From positions 1 to 29,848 of the forward strand of contig DATLNM010000031.1 of NCBI GenBank assembly GCA_035536775.1: a DNA stretch of 29,848 nucleotides. Direction: 5' to 3'. Below, one piece after another: positions 6,973 through 15,593 of this stretch. The notes below the pieces were generated by a model. That model worked only from the letters and a program-made list of their open reading frames with translations, had not been told where the DNA came from and did no database searches. A program made the translations under genes and the position numbers. The DNA is from DATLNM01 sp035536775. GTDB lineage: Bacteria; Actinomycetota; CADDZG01; WHSQ01. Within the stretch, counting starts at the first letter, position 1, and each line of letters begins with the position of its first letter.

Positions 6973-8610
6973 GTGTTCCGCCCCACTACATCGCGCATCC
7001 TTTCCAGTCCGACGATGCTCCGGATCGTTCTGGTCGCGGTCGCTTACTTCGCGTGTGGTCAGGCAAGCCTTGCTCTCGCTCTAGTCGGGGATCAGATCGC
7101 GCCTGTATGGCTCCCCGCTGGGGTAGCTGTCGCAGCCATGTTGGTTTGGGGGAAGTCGGTCTGGCCGGGAGTGGCAGTCGGCGCGCTCATCGTCAATCTC
7201 CCCGTCAGCACAGCCCCAGCGGTGGCGGTCGGGATCGCGACGGGTAATACGGCGGCTGTCGTCGCGTCTGCCTACCTCCTCGAGCGCATCGGGTTCCGGG
7301 CACAACTCGACCGCCTTAAGGATGCCGCCGCGTTGATCCTGGTTGCTGCACACGCCGGGACGACGATCAGTGCAACCGTGGGGACGTTGACCCTTCTCTC
7401 GGCGGGGGTTGTAGGAGGTGAGGGATTCTGGTCTGCCTGGCAAGTGTGGTGGACCGGGGACGCCATCGGCATCATGGTTGTGACGCCTCTCCTCCTCGCG
7501 CTCGCAAGGAGTGACGATGCGCTTTCTCGAATGAGGATCGCCGAATCCTGTGCGATGTTGCTCTTCACGGCGGTCGTCGCGTACGCGACGTTCTCTTCGG
7601 CCCTAGAAGTCCAGTTCCTCATCTTCCCCTTCCTCGGGTGGGCCGCGTGGCGGTTCCGGGTCCGCGAAGCCGGTGCGGCGATGCTGGTCGCGTCGCTGTT
7701 TGCGGTTGTTGCTGCTGTCAGGGGCATAGGACCCTTCCAGCGTGAGTCGCTGTTCGAGGAGATGGTGAGCTTGCATATCTTCTGTGTCTCGGCGGCTTTC
7801 GCGTCGGTGGTGCTGGCAACTCTCGTTCAAGAGCGCGCGCGCATTAGAGCGCAGCTTCAGCATTTCGCCGAATCGGTTCGTGAGGAGTCCATACAAGAGT
7901 TGGCTCGATCGAACCAGGAGCTAGAACAGTTCGCGCACGTTGCCGCGCACGATCTTCAGGAGCCCCTTCGCACTATCAGGGGCTTCGTTCGTCTGATCGA
8001 GGCGCGTGTCGCCGCGGAGGAAGATGAAGACGTCAAGTCGCTCATTGAAAGGATCGACTCGGGTACCGAGCGGCTCAGCGAGCTGGTCAATTCACAGCTC
8101 GAGTATGCACGTGCCGGCGCATCGCCCCCATCTCCCACAACGATCTCACTCGAGGGCTCGGTGAGGAGAGTCATGGATGATCTCGCGTCGGTTATCGCGA
8201 AGACGGGCGCGCGATTCGAGATTCATCCTTTGCCGTACGTCCAGGCAGACCCAACGCAGATAGCACAGCTCCTCCAGAACCTGATCGGGAACGCCCTCAA
8301 ATTCCGGAGATCGGATACACCTTGCGAGATCAGGATCCGCGCCAGGTCGGTGGGCGACATGTGCGAGGTGTGCGTCGCCGACAACGGCATCGGCTTGAAG
8401 TCGCGGTTCGCCGAATCCATCTTCGAGCCGTTCCGTCGCCTCCACGGTCGCGATCAGTATCCCGGGACGGGCATGGGACTCGCCATCTGCAAGAAGATCG
8501 TCGAGCGGCATAACGGGCAGATCTGGGTGGAGGCCGACCGACCCGTCGGATCCGCCTTTTTCTTCACGCTGCCTTTGGCGGCCCAGACCGTCGAGTTAAA
8601 GGATCGATGA
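6973..8610 (+). CDS. MASE1-domain sensor histidine kinase
   Basis: The frame is open from 6655, but GTG at 6973 is preferred: GAGGGGGC lies just upstream and the membrane domain begins soon after (545 residues). An ATG at 7015 is the alternative. The first 280 residues form a MASE1-type sensor with about eight helices, including GDQIAPVWLPAGVAVAAML and WPGVAVGALIVNLP. A linker coiled coil follows. The HisKA box has AAHDLQEPLRTI, with phospho-acceptor His at about residue 326. The ATPase domain has N-box LLQNLIGNALKFR, G1 box DNGIGL, F-box IFEPFRRLH and G2 box GTGMGLAICKKIV. The HDLQEP form of the H box is typical of phytochrome-like kinases. MASE1 is an integral membrane sensor of unknown ligand. 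The gene overlaps the next regulator by four bases. Confidence 0.9.
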   Translation: MFRPTTSRILSSPTMLRIVLVAVAYFACGQASLALALVGDQIAPVWLPAGVAVAAMLVWGKSVWPGVAVGALIVNLPVSTAPAVAVGIATGNTAAVVASAYLLERIGFRAQLDRLKDAAALILVAAHAGTTISATVGTLTLLSAGVVGGEGFWSAWQVWWTGDAIGIMVVTPLLLALARSDDALSRMRIAESCAMLLFTAVVAYATFSSALEVQFLIFPFLGWAAWRFRVREAGAAMLVASLFAVVAAVRGIGPFQRESLFEEMVSLHIFCVSAAFASVVLATLVQERARIRAQLQHFAESVREESIQELARSNQELEQFAHVAAHDLQEPLRTIRGFVRLIEARVAAEEDEDVKSLIERIDSGTERLSELVNSQLEYARAGASPPSPTTISLEGSVRRVMDDLASVIAKTGARFEIHPLPYVQADPTQIAQLLQNLIGNALKFRRSDTPCEIRIRARSVGDMCEVCVADNGIGLKSRFAESIFEPFRRLHGRDQYPGTGMGLAICKKIVERHNGQIWVEADRPVGSAFFFTLPLAAQTVELKDR

Positions 8611-9263
8611 TCGACAACCGGATCAATCTGCTTATCGTCGACGATCACATGATGTTCGTTGAGGGTTTGACTTCACTCCTCGAGGTCGCCGAGGACATCC
8701 GCGTGGTCGCTCATGCGTGCACGGCCGACGAAGCCCTCGCCGCCGTCGAAGCCCACAATCCTGACGTCGTTTTGTTGGACCATGTGCTTCCTGACGCCGA
8801 CGGGGTCGACGTGGCCTCTCAGATCTTGTCTTCCTTGCCTGAGACCCGGGTCGTGATGCTGACTCAACTGGTCGACGAGGTGACGGCCTCGCGCGCCGTA
8901 CACGCCGGATGCGTGGGCTACGTAACGAAAGACAAACCCATCACCGAGCTCATCGAGGCCATCAGAACCGTAGCCGAGGGAGAGGTGGCGGTCTCGCCCC
9001 ACGTTCTCATCAAGATGTTCGAGCGCGTTCGCAGCGGGGCAACGTCGGTTCCCTCCCTGTCGGTGCGAGAGAGTGAGATCCTCCAGCTGCTGACGAACGG
9101 CTTGGCGACCGCCGCGATAGCAAAAGAGCTGAGCCTCAGCCTCAGCACCGTGCGGAACCACATCCAGTCCGTGCTTCAAAAGCTCGATGCCCATTCGATG
9201 CTCGAGGCCGTGGTGATCGGCCTCCGAGAGGGGCTGACGACGCCACCAAGACGTCAAAGCTGA
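8607..9263 (+). CDS. LuxR/NarL-family response regulator
   Basis: This is a 218-residue regulator whose ATG overlaps the kinase stop (ATGA). The receiver has acidic pair Asp12/Asp13, phospho-acceptor Asp58 (VVLLDHVLPDADG) and the conserved Lys in YVTKDKP. The LuxR-type HTH lies at about residues 148-205 with LSVRESEILQLLTNGLA and STVRNHIQSVLQKLDAHS. It is expected to be the partner of the upstream MASE1 kinase. It has the same length as the regulator at 4084 but a different sequence, so the two are not a recent duplication. A hairpin follows 15 bases after the stop. Confidence 0.94.
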   Translation: MIDNRINLLIVDDHMMFVEGLTSLLEVAEDIRVVAHACTADEALAAVEAHNPDVVLLDHVLPDADGVDVASQILSSLPETRVVMLTQLVDEVTASRAVHAGCVGYVTKDKPITELIEAIRTVAEGEVAVSPHVLIKMFERVRSGATSVPSLSVRESEILQLLTNGLATAAIAKELSLSLSTVRNHIQSVLQKLDAHSMLEAVVIGLREGLTTPPRRQS

Positions 9264-9277
9264 GGGGTTCTGGCGTG

Positions 9278-9292
9278 TCCGCCTAGGGCGGA
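9278..9292 (+). terminator. Hairpin after the second response regulator
   Basis: TCCGCC-TAG-GGCGGA gives a 6-bp GC-rich stem with a three-base loop. Only two Ts follow, so this would be a weak intrinsic terminator. It separates the MASE1 kinase/regulator pair from the c-di-GMP gene cluster. The remaining gap up to 9438 shows no RNA family that I could recognise. Confidence 0.4.
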
Positions 9293-9438
9293 TTGCCTAT
9301 GCGGATTCCGGTTAAGTAGCCCTTCCGCTGCGTTTCCCCAAGCAGGACTATTTATCGAACTGGGGGTCTGGCGCTGCCATCCATTGATCCATTAGCGGTG
9401 TCGCATCCCTGAGGCAGGACGGGCGAGGGGGCGGTGCT

Positions 9439-10323
9439 GTGGCCTTTATTCGTGAAGGGGAAGCCGGGGGCGGCACGCTCGTTCACGCGGGGAACCTAGA
9501 TATTCGCAGAGCCATCGTGCTCTCTAGCGTCGGCGCCACGGTCATCGTTGTTAGCTTGGTGGTGGTCGTTACCACGCTCCGACCTCCGGTGTGGGCGACC
9601 GTCTCCATCGGCATCGCAGACATCGTGATGATCGCCCTCACGGCGCGCTCTCTTCACATCGCGCACCGCATCGAGCTGCGAGCTACGGACGAGCACCTCG
9701 AGCGAAGTGTTCTTCGTGCCTCCTTGGACGAGCGGAGCGATCGAGAGGCCCATTTCCGTCATCTTGCGTTCCACGATCCCCTGACAGGCCTTCCCAACCG
9801 GGCGTTGTTCAAGGACCTGCTCGCCTCAGCTCATCGACGCGCTTGCGAAGACGGCTACCCATTGGCGCTCATGATGATCGACGTCGATCGGTTCAAGAAG
9901 CTTAACGATGAGCTCGGTCACCGAGCTGGCGACGCTGTACTTCTTGTGGTCGCGGCGCGCATCAAGGAATGTCTGCGGACTACCGATTACGCCGCGCGGC
10001 TCGGTGGTGACGAGTTTGCTGTGATCATCGACAACGTCGAGGACCAAGAAGAAGTGCTCGCTGTCGCGACCCGCGTGCAGCAATCCATGGAGAATCCGAT
10101 TCCCGTACTCGATTCCGAGGAGGTTCAGGTAACCGTCAGCACCGGCATCGTCGTGATGGACGAGCCTCGTGGAGATCCACTTCACGTCCTTCATCGTGCC
10201 GACTTAGCCATGTACGACGCCAAGCGGAACAACAGGGGCGGCTTCGCGATGTGGACGCCTGAGGTTGCACACCGGCTTCGGGTCACGCCCTTAGTCGAGA
10301 GAAGGGTCCGGGTCGGTGAGTAG
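9439..10323 (+). CDS. Membrane diguanylate cyclase (GGDEF domain)
   Basis: This 294-residue enzyme should make c-di-GMP from two GTP. Two transmembrane helices (about 24-46 and 51-73) leave almost no external loop, so they probably anchor the protein and do not act as a sensor. A short helical linker (75-105) leads to the GGDEF domain (about 107-275). This has DPLTGLPNR at the start, the metal-binding Asp in MIDVDRFK, the intact active-site motif GGDEF at 189-193, and an allosteric I-site RTTD at 180-183 exactly five residues before it. Activity with product inhibition is therefore expected. The GTG start follows GAGGGGG. It is the first gene of a compact cluster, and the HD-GYP gene starts inside its 3' end (eight-base overlap). 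Confidence 0.95.
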   Translation: MAFIREGEAGGGTLVHAGNLDIRRAIVLSSVGATVIVVSLVVVVTTLRPPVWATVSIGIADIVMIALTARSLHIAHRIELRATDEHLERSVLRASLDERSDREAHFRHLAFHDPLTGLPNRALFKDLLASAHRRACEDGYPLALMMIDVDRFKKLNDELGHRAGDAVLLVVAARIKECLRTTDYAARLGGDEFAVIIDNVEDQEEVLAVATRVQQSMENPIPVLDSEEVQVTVSTGIVVMDEPRGDPLHVLHRADLAMYDAKRNNRGGFAMWTPEVAHRLRVTPLVERRVRVGE

Positions 10324-11548
10324 GACGAGTTCCCCCGAGTGGGCACCCGTGGACACAGAGTCCCTGTGGTCGGTCAGTCTTGCGTTCGCTTCGGGTCGTT
10401 CCCTGGCCACGGTCTGCGGGCAGTTACTGGACCGCTTGTGTCATTTGGTGGCAGCTGATTCTGGAGTCGTGTTCCTCACGCAAACAGATGACTGGTTGCG
10501 TCCCGTGGCCAGCCGGGGGATGCCAGAGGGACTGGTCGAACATCTCGAGAGCGCCGCTGCATGGGCGACCCGGAGCCGCCGTCCTGTGAGGCTCGGCGAG
10601 GTTCCTGTGGAGACGACCGCGGGGAATCTTCGGGTCATGGACGTCGGGGACTGCGTGAGTATCCCAGTTTCGCTTGATGAACACGTCCTTGGAGCGTTCG
10701 TGCTTGTCCGCACTGCCCCGACGGCGGCTTTCGATGACCGTGATCTGGTGCTCTGCGTCGCTCTCGCCAACGAGCTCGCCCTATCGGTTGAGCGCGCGCA
10801 CGTTCAAGCCCAGCTTGGCGAAGAGCAAGTGCGGACGAATCTCACCCAACGTCAGCTCGAGGCATATGCCGAGGACTTCAGGCTGACCTTCGACGGCGAG
10901 AAGGAAAAGACCGCGCAGCTCGCGGGCGCTCTCGCGCAGTTGGAGTCGACGTATCTCTCAACCGTGCGGAGCCTAGCGATCGCCGTTGAGGCGAAAGACG
11001 AATACACGGGCGGTCACATCAGCCGCGTGACGCATTACGGGATGGCGATCCTTGGCCGCATCGATCCCGGTTTGGCCAGGGACAAGGACTTCAAGTTCGG
11101 ATTCCTCTTGCACGACGTCGGCAAACTCGCGGTGCCCGACGCGATCCTGACGAAAAAGGGTCCCCTCACCGACGAAGAGTGGGAGATCATGCGTGCCCAC
11201 CCGCACGTCGGTCGCCGGATCCTGGGCGAGATCCCATTCCTCGGCGGTGCCCAAGACATCGTGCTCTCCCATCACGAACGGTGGGACGGATACGGGTACC
11301 CCAATGGACTTGCGGGCGAGCAGATCCCACTGGGCGCTCGGATCTTTGCCGTCGCGGACTCGTTCGACGCTATGACCACAGATCGGCCTTACAGAAGTCG
11401 GCTCTCCTATGAGGCGGCACGCGCACAGCTGCGAGCGAACGCAGGATCCCAATTCTGGCCGGAGGCCGTCGAAGCGTTCCTTTCGGTCCCCGTCGACCGT
11501 TTGAACATCACGGCCGACCCGCTCAGCTTCTCGGACTACGCGCGTTGA
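10316..11548 (+). CDS. GAF and HD-GYP domain c-di-GMP phosphodiesterase
   Basis: This 410-residue soluble protein has a GAF-like sensor domain (about 15-160), a coiled coil (about 160-212) and an HD-GYP domain (about 212-395). Metal and catalytic motifs are complete: HISRVTH near 234, HDVGK at 266-270, the His in RAHPHVG near 295, HHERWDGYGYPNGL at 319-332 with the GYP triad at 327-329, and ADSFDAMTTDRPYR near 348. HD-GYP proteins hydrolyse c-di-GMP to pGpG or GMP. Its GTG start overlaps the cyclase gene by eight bases, so synthesis and breakdown are translationally coupled. The GAF ligand is unknown. Confidence 0.95.
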   Translation: MSRTSSPEWAPVDTESLWSVSLAFASGRSLATVCGQLLDRLCHLVAADSGVVFLTQTDDWLRPVASRGMPEGLVEHLESAAAWATRSRRPVRLGEVPVETTAGNLRVMDVGDCVSIPVSLDEHVLGAFVLVRTAPTAAFDDRDLVLCVALANELALSVERAHVQAQLGEEQVRTNLTQRQLEAYAEDFRLTFDGEKEKTAQLAGALAQLESTYLSTVRSLAIAVEAKDEYTGGHISRVTHYGMAILGRIDPGLARDKDFKFGFLLHDVGKLAVPDAILTKKGPLTDEEWEIMRAHPHVGRRILGEIPFLGGAQDIVLSHHERWDGYGYPNGLAGEQIPLGARIFAVADSFDAMTTDRPYRSRLSYEAARAQLRANAGSQFWPEAVEAFLSVPVDRLNITADPLSFSDYAR

Positions 11549-11560
11549 AAGAGCTTCTCC

Positions 11561-13408
11561 ATGGCTGATGCCATGACTCATTCGCCGGGCCGTCGCCTTC
11601 CCTTGGCCGCGTCGCTGATGACTATCTCCATCGGCGTCCTCGTCCTCGCGGGAGCGACGGGTATCGCCATCGCCGACACGCTGGCTCCTCGTCTCGTCAA
11701 CATCGAGAGGAACACAACCATCGCATTGGTCCTTGTGGGTGCGTCGCTGCTGCTCGTTCAGTCAACGCACGACACGAGGCGGAGATCGGCGGGCCGCGGC
11801 ATCGCTCTCCTCGTCGCCGCCGCGGGGATGGCCGGGTTTGTGGTTGATGGATGGCTTGCGGTTCCCGCTGCGTGCTGCTTTCTGGCGCTCGGAACGGCGC
11901 TACTCGCGGTTCATTCGGGCCGAACAGCTGTTCGCGTCTCCCACGTTCTTGTCATCGGCGTCTTGAGCTTCAGTCTCCTCGTCGTGGCCGGTTCGTTTTA
12001 CGGGACCGTCGTCCATTTCACCGATGTGGGGGTTCACTCCGCGCTGCTGTTCATGGTTTCGGGCGTCGGGATCCTCTGGATCCGTCCCGGCCAGGGCTTG
12101 ATGGGACCGATCAGCGCGCCCGGGGTCGGTGGAGCGCTAGCGCGCCGACTCCTCCCGATCGTCGTTCTGTTTCCGTTCGTCACGGAATGGCTTCGGTCAC
12201 GCGGGGAGGAGGCAGGGCTGTTCGGACCCGAGCTCGGGCTGGCGATCGGTACCGTTGCGCTCGTCTCTCTTCTGGTGTGCGTCATCTGGATCGCGGCCCG
12301 ATTGTTGGCCAGAGGCGAAGCTGCGGTGTTCTCGAGCATGGCGGACGGGGCGATGAGTCTCGATCCCTCTGGTCGCATCGTTTCGATCAACAAAGCGATG
12401 GAAGCGCTGGCCGGGGTGGGCCAGGCGCAGGTTAAAGGTCGCCCCTATTTCGAGGCGTTCCGCTTCGTCGACAAGCTCGGAGTATCGATCTCCTCCGATG
12501 ATTCGATCATCGAGCGCGCGATAGCGCAGAAGGACGTCGTTGCCGGCCACGGGTACGACGTTGCCATCGAATCCCAAGATGGTCGTCGCACGCCTGTCGC
12601 TCTGTCTGCCGCCCCCGTATTGGGTCTCGAGGATGAGCTCGCCGGAGTGATCGCCGTGGTGCGCGATGTGTCGATCGAAGAGGAGATCGATGAGCTCAAG
12701 TCCTCACTGATCTCCACGGTCTCCCATGAACTTAGAACTCCTCTCACGATGATCCAGGGGTTCTCCGAGCTACTCCGCGATAGACGCCTCGACCCGGAAG
12801 ATGAGAGGGAGGCCATCGATCAGATCGCGACGTCGTCGGAGAGACTCGGGCGCCTCGTGAACGACCTGCTATCGATCGCGCGGCTCGATTCGGGGCGCAT
12901 CGATCTCCACATCGCCCCGCACTCGATCGCTGCTCTAACCGATGAGGCGGTCGATTCCTTCCGCCACGCGGCTGCTCCGATACGAATCATGGACCTAAGC
13001 GATCTTCCGCCGGTTCTCGTGGATCGCGACAAGCTGATCCAGGTCATCACCAATCTGGTTTCCAACGCGATCAAGTATTCGCCTCCGGGTGCGCCGGTGA
13101 CGATCTCGGGCACTCACGTCGAGGACTACGTCGCGATCACGGTGACGGATCAAGGTATCGGCATCGACGAGAACGAGATGAGCGGTCTGTTCCAGAAGTT
13201 CTACAGGGTTGATCGTGACGAGGTGCGAGATGTCAGTGGCACCGGGCTTGGCCTTTACATCGCCAAGGGACTTATCGAGGCGCAAGGCGGGGAGATGTGG
13301 GTCGCAAGTCAACGCGGCCATGGAAGCTCATTCACACTCTCCATCCCCTCTAGCGTTTTGAACCTCGCGGAAGGAGGTGATCATGAGAAGGAAGTTGCTT
13401 ATAGCTGA
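11561..13408 (+). CDS. Multi-pass membrane PAS histidine kinase
   Basis: This 615-residue kinase has about seven to eight hydrophobic helices in residues 15-250, a PAS domain (about 252-372; ADGAMSLDPSGRIVSINKAM and the C-terminal strand GVIAVVRDVS), and a HisKA domain with His389 in STVSHELRTPL. The HATPase_c domain has N-box NLVSNAIKYSPP, G1 box DQGIGI, F-box LFQKFYRVD and G2 box GTGLGLYIAKGL. It belongs to the PhoR/ResE-like class. The membrane domain is of a type I do not recognise. The start is ATG at 11561 with AAAGAG upstream, 12 bases after the HD-GYP stop. Its 3' end overlaps the next gene, a stand-alone receiver that is its likely partner. Confidence 0.93.
   Translation: MADAMTHSPGRRLPLAASLMTISIGVLVLAGATGIAIADTLAPRLVNIERNTTIALVLVGASLLLVQSTHDTRRRSAGRGIALLVAAAGMAGFVVDGWLAVPAACCFLALGTALLAVHSGRTAVRVSHVLVIGVLSFSLLVVAGSFYGTVVHFTDVGVHSALLFMVSGVGILWIRPGQGLMGPISAPGVGGALARRLLPIVVLFPFVTEWLRSRGEEAGLFGPELGLAIGTVALVSLLVCVIWIAARLLARGEAAVFSSMADGAMSLDPSGRIVSINKAMEALAGVGQAQVKGRPYFEAFRFVDKLGVSISSDDSIIERAIAQKDVVAGHGYDVAIESQDGRRTPVALSAAPVLGLEDELAGVIAVVRDVSIEEEIDELKSSLISTVSHELRTPLTMIQGFSELLRDRRLDPEDEREAIDQIATSSERLGRLVNDLLSIARLDSGRIDLHIAPHSIAALTDEAVDSFRHAAAPIRIMDLSDLPPVLVDRDKLIQVITNLVSNAIKYSPPGAPVTISGTHVEDYVAITVTDQGIGIDENEMSGLFQKFYRVDRDEVRDVSGTGLGLYIAKGLIEAQGGEMWVASQRGHGSSFTLSIPSSVLNLAEGGDHEKEVAYS
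13371..13382 (+). promoter_or_regulatory. Unusually complete Shine-Dalgarno sequence
   Basis: AAGGAGGTGATC, directly before the ATG at 13383, is complementary over all 12 bases to the conserved 3' end of bacterial 16S rRNA. It lies within the last codons of the kinase gene. It decides the start of the receiver gene: the in-frame GTG at 13377 is part of the ribosome-binding site itself. Confidence 0.75.
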
Positions 13409-13757
13409 CGACGAAAGCGGGATCCGCAGACTCGTACGAATGACCCTCGCAGGGGAGGACTTCGAGATCCTCGAGGCCGTCAATGGTGAAGAGGCGTTGA
13501 CGCTCGCTCGTGCCGAGAATCCGCACCTCCTTCTGCTGGACGTCAAGATGCCCCGCAGGAACGGTCTAGACGTTTGCAGGGTTCTCAAAGACGACCCCGC
13601 TACGCAGAACATCCCGATCGTCATCCTGACGGCTCAGTCGCAAGATGCAGATGAAGCCGCGGGTCGCGCCGCGGGAGCCGACTTCTATTTCACCAAACCC
13701 TTCTCACCGGTGGCGTTGGTGAGAAAGGTTGACGAGATCTTGCTGGCGGCGTCTTGA
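13383..13757 (+). CDS. Stand-alone CheY-like receiver protein
   Basis: This is a 124-residue single-domain response regulator without an output domain. It shows acidic residues Asp9/Asp10, phospho-acceptor Asp53 (LLLLDVKMP), the Thr in ILTAQ and Lys in FTKPFSP. Single receivers act through protein contacts or as phosphate shuttles. The gene overlaps the end of the PAS kinase gene and sits 42 bases before the PilB-like ATPase gene, so it may link the kinase to the motor or to the two c-di-GMP enzymes. It has a very strong ribosome-binding site, which suggests more product than the kinase. Confidence 0.93.
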   Translation: MRRKLLIADDESGIRRLVRMTLAGEDFEILEAVNGEEALTLARAENPHLLLLDVKMPRRNGLDVCRVLKDDPATQNIPIVILTAQSQDADEAAGRAAGADFYFTKPFSPVALVRKVDEILLAAS

Positions 13758-13799
13758 TCGCTCGTTTCAGCTATCGCGGGCAGGGCGGAGAGGATTGAT

Positions 13800-15554
13800 T
13801 TGAGAGTAAACAACAAGTCACGGCTCGGGGACGTGTTGGTTAGTACCGGGGCGATGACGATCGATCAGCTCTTAGAGGTGGTTCAGGCGCAGAAGGATGC
13901 GACCGGCCGCCCTCGGAGGTTCGGGACGATCGCGAGAAGCCTCGGCTACGCGAGCGAGGACCAAGTCGCGAGAGCCGTCGCCCAGCAACTTGGGATCGCC
14001 TTCCTCGACCTCAGGGAACGACCCCCGAGTAGCTACGCGGGGAAACTCATTCCTGAAGGGCTCGCCCGCAAGTACCACTTGATCGGGCATTCGTGGGCTG
14101 AAGATGGTGTAACGATTGCGATGGCAGACCCAACCGAGATAGTCGCGCTCGACGATCTTCGGACGGTGTTCGGACGAACCAAGGTTGAGATCGCGGTTGC
14201 AGCAGAGAACGCCATCGTCGAGGCGATTGATCGCATCTACGAGACGGACCTTTCCGCGGACGAGCTTCTCAACGACGACGAGAAGCCATCCACTGAACCG
14301 GAGCCGAAGTCTGCGACGAACGGGGTTCACGCCCTTGGAGCGTCTTCGTCGACGGACGTCACCGCTACAGCACCGGTCGTTCGAGCCGTCAACTCATTGC
14401 TCTCCGACGCGATACGAGCCAGGGCGACGGACGTCCACATCGAACCGCGCGGCAATTGCGTGAAGGTGCGTTACCGGATCGACGGCATCCTCAGAGATGC
14501 GGCCGAATTGCCGAAGAGCGCGCAGCTCTACATCACCTCGCGCGTAAAAGTCATGGGATCGATGGACATAGCCGAGCGCCGGCAGCCTCAGGACGGGCGA
14601 ACGGCGTTGACGATCAATCATCAGGCCGTCGACGCTCGCATCTCAACGCTTCCCACCTATTGGGGGGAGAAGATCGTCGTCCGGCTCCTCCCCGTGAATC
14701 CCAAGGCGGCACCCATCGAGGACCTCGGGATGGACGAGGAACAGCTGACACAGCTCAGAGATGCCCTCGCGAATCCCCAGGGATTGATCGTTTTCACCGG
14801 CCCGACGGGGGCTGGGAAGACCTCCACGATGTACGCCTCTCTATCTCACATCATGAGTCCCGATCACAACATGGTGACACTCGAAGACCCCATCGAGTCG
14901 CAGTTGGAGGGACTCAATCAGGTTCAGATCGAAGAACGGGCCGGGATAACGTTCGCCTCAGGGTTGCGGAGCATCCTTCGTCAGGACCCCGACGTCATCA
15001 TGGTCGGCGAGATCAGGGACAGCGAAACCGCAAGCACGGTTATCCAGGCGTCGCTCAGCGGACACCTCGTGCTTTCGAGCCTGCACACGAATGACGCTGC
15101 GGCTGCCGTGACGCGCCTTCTGGATCTTGGCGTCGAGCATTTCTTGATCGCGTCGGGCTTGACATTGGTGGTGGCTCAACGCCTCGTTCGATTGAACTGC
15201 GAAAAGTGCTCAATGCCGTACTCGCCTGACCTGGCCATGGCCGAGGCGCTCGACCTCACGCCGACCGACCTCGAGGGTGCGAACCTCTGCCGAGGTGAAG
15301 GTTGCTCGACGTGCTCGAACACGGGATACCTCGGTCGCATCGGCGTCTTCGAGGTCCTTCCGATGACGCGCCGTCTCCAAGACATGGGATCACGTAACAC
15401 GTTGGAATCGATCATCAGGGACAAGGCACGCTCTGATGGCATCAAGAGCCTTCGTCAGAAGACCCTCGACCTCGTCTTCGCCGGACGCACGACGCCGGAA
15501 GAGGTCCTGAGGGTGACTCAGTCCGACGTCCGGATGGCAGCCACCTACGCATAA
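13800..15554 (+). CDS. pilB: PilB/GspE-type assembly ATPase with MshEN c-di-GMP-binding domain
   Basis: This 584-residue hexameric motor ATPase is of the type IV pilus or type II secretion class. The TTG start at 13800 follows GGAGAGG. The N-terminus is an MshEN domain with two 24-residue c-di-GMP motifs at residues 8-31 (starting RLGDVL, ending Gln31) and 40-63 (starting RFGTIA, ending Gln63). The second N-domain (N2) includes DVHIEPR and RYRIDG. The ATPase core has Walker A GPTGAGKT (334-341), Asp box TLEDPIE (360-366), Walker B region VIMVGEIRD (about 399-407) and His box GHLVLSSLHTND (421-432). Four Zn-type cysteines are present (467/470 and 502/505). No PilC, PilT or pilin gene is nearby, so the rest of the machine must be elsewhere. 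Whether it drives pili or secretion cannot be told from here. Confidence 0.93.
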   Translation: MRVNNKSRLGDVLVSTGAMTIDQLLEVVQAQKDATGRPRRFGTIARSLGYASEDQVARAVAQQLGIAFLDLRERPPSSYAGKLIPEGLARKYHLIGHSWAEDGVTIAMADPTEIVALDDLRTVFGRTKVEIAVAAENAIVEAIDRIYETDLSADELLNDDEKPSTEPEPKSATNGVHALGASSSTDVTATAPVVRAVNSLLSDAIRARATDVHIEPRGNCVKVRYRIDGILRDAAELPKSAQLYITSRVKVMGSMDIAERRQPQDGRTALTINHQAVDARISTLPTYWGEKIVVRLLPVNPKAAPIEDLGMDEEQLTQLRDALANPQGLIVFTGPTGAGKTSTMYASLSHIMSPDHNMVTLEDPIESQLEGLNQVQIEERAGITFASGLRSILRQDPDVIMVGEIRDSETASTVIQASLSGHLVLSSLHTNDAAAAVTRLLDLGVEHFLIASGLTLVVAQRLVRLNCEKCSMPYSPDLAMAEALDLTPTDLEGANLCRGEGCSTCSNTGYLGRIGVFEVLPMTRRLQDMGSRNTLESIIRDKARSDGIKSLRQKTLDLVFAGRTTPEEVLRVTQSDVRMAATYA

Positions 15555-15593
15555 CGGCCTGGCCGGGACCGTGATGTCCATCGCTCCGGTGGG

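Noticed and set aside
9264..9438. A c-di-GMP riboswitch before the GGDEF gene
   Set aside because: The context is attractive, but I could not find the conserved tetraloop/receptor-type segments of class I or the class II pseudoknot. Only a simple hairpin at 9278-9292 is supported. A covariance-model search would settle it.
2399..15554. The three kinase/regulator sets as products of a recent duplication
   Set aside because: The kinases differ in membrane domain and histidine box, and the two LuxR-type regulators are only similar at family level, so there is no sign of recent copying.
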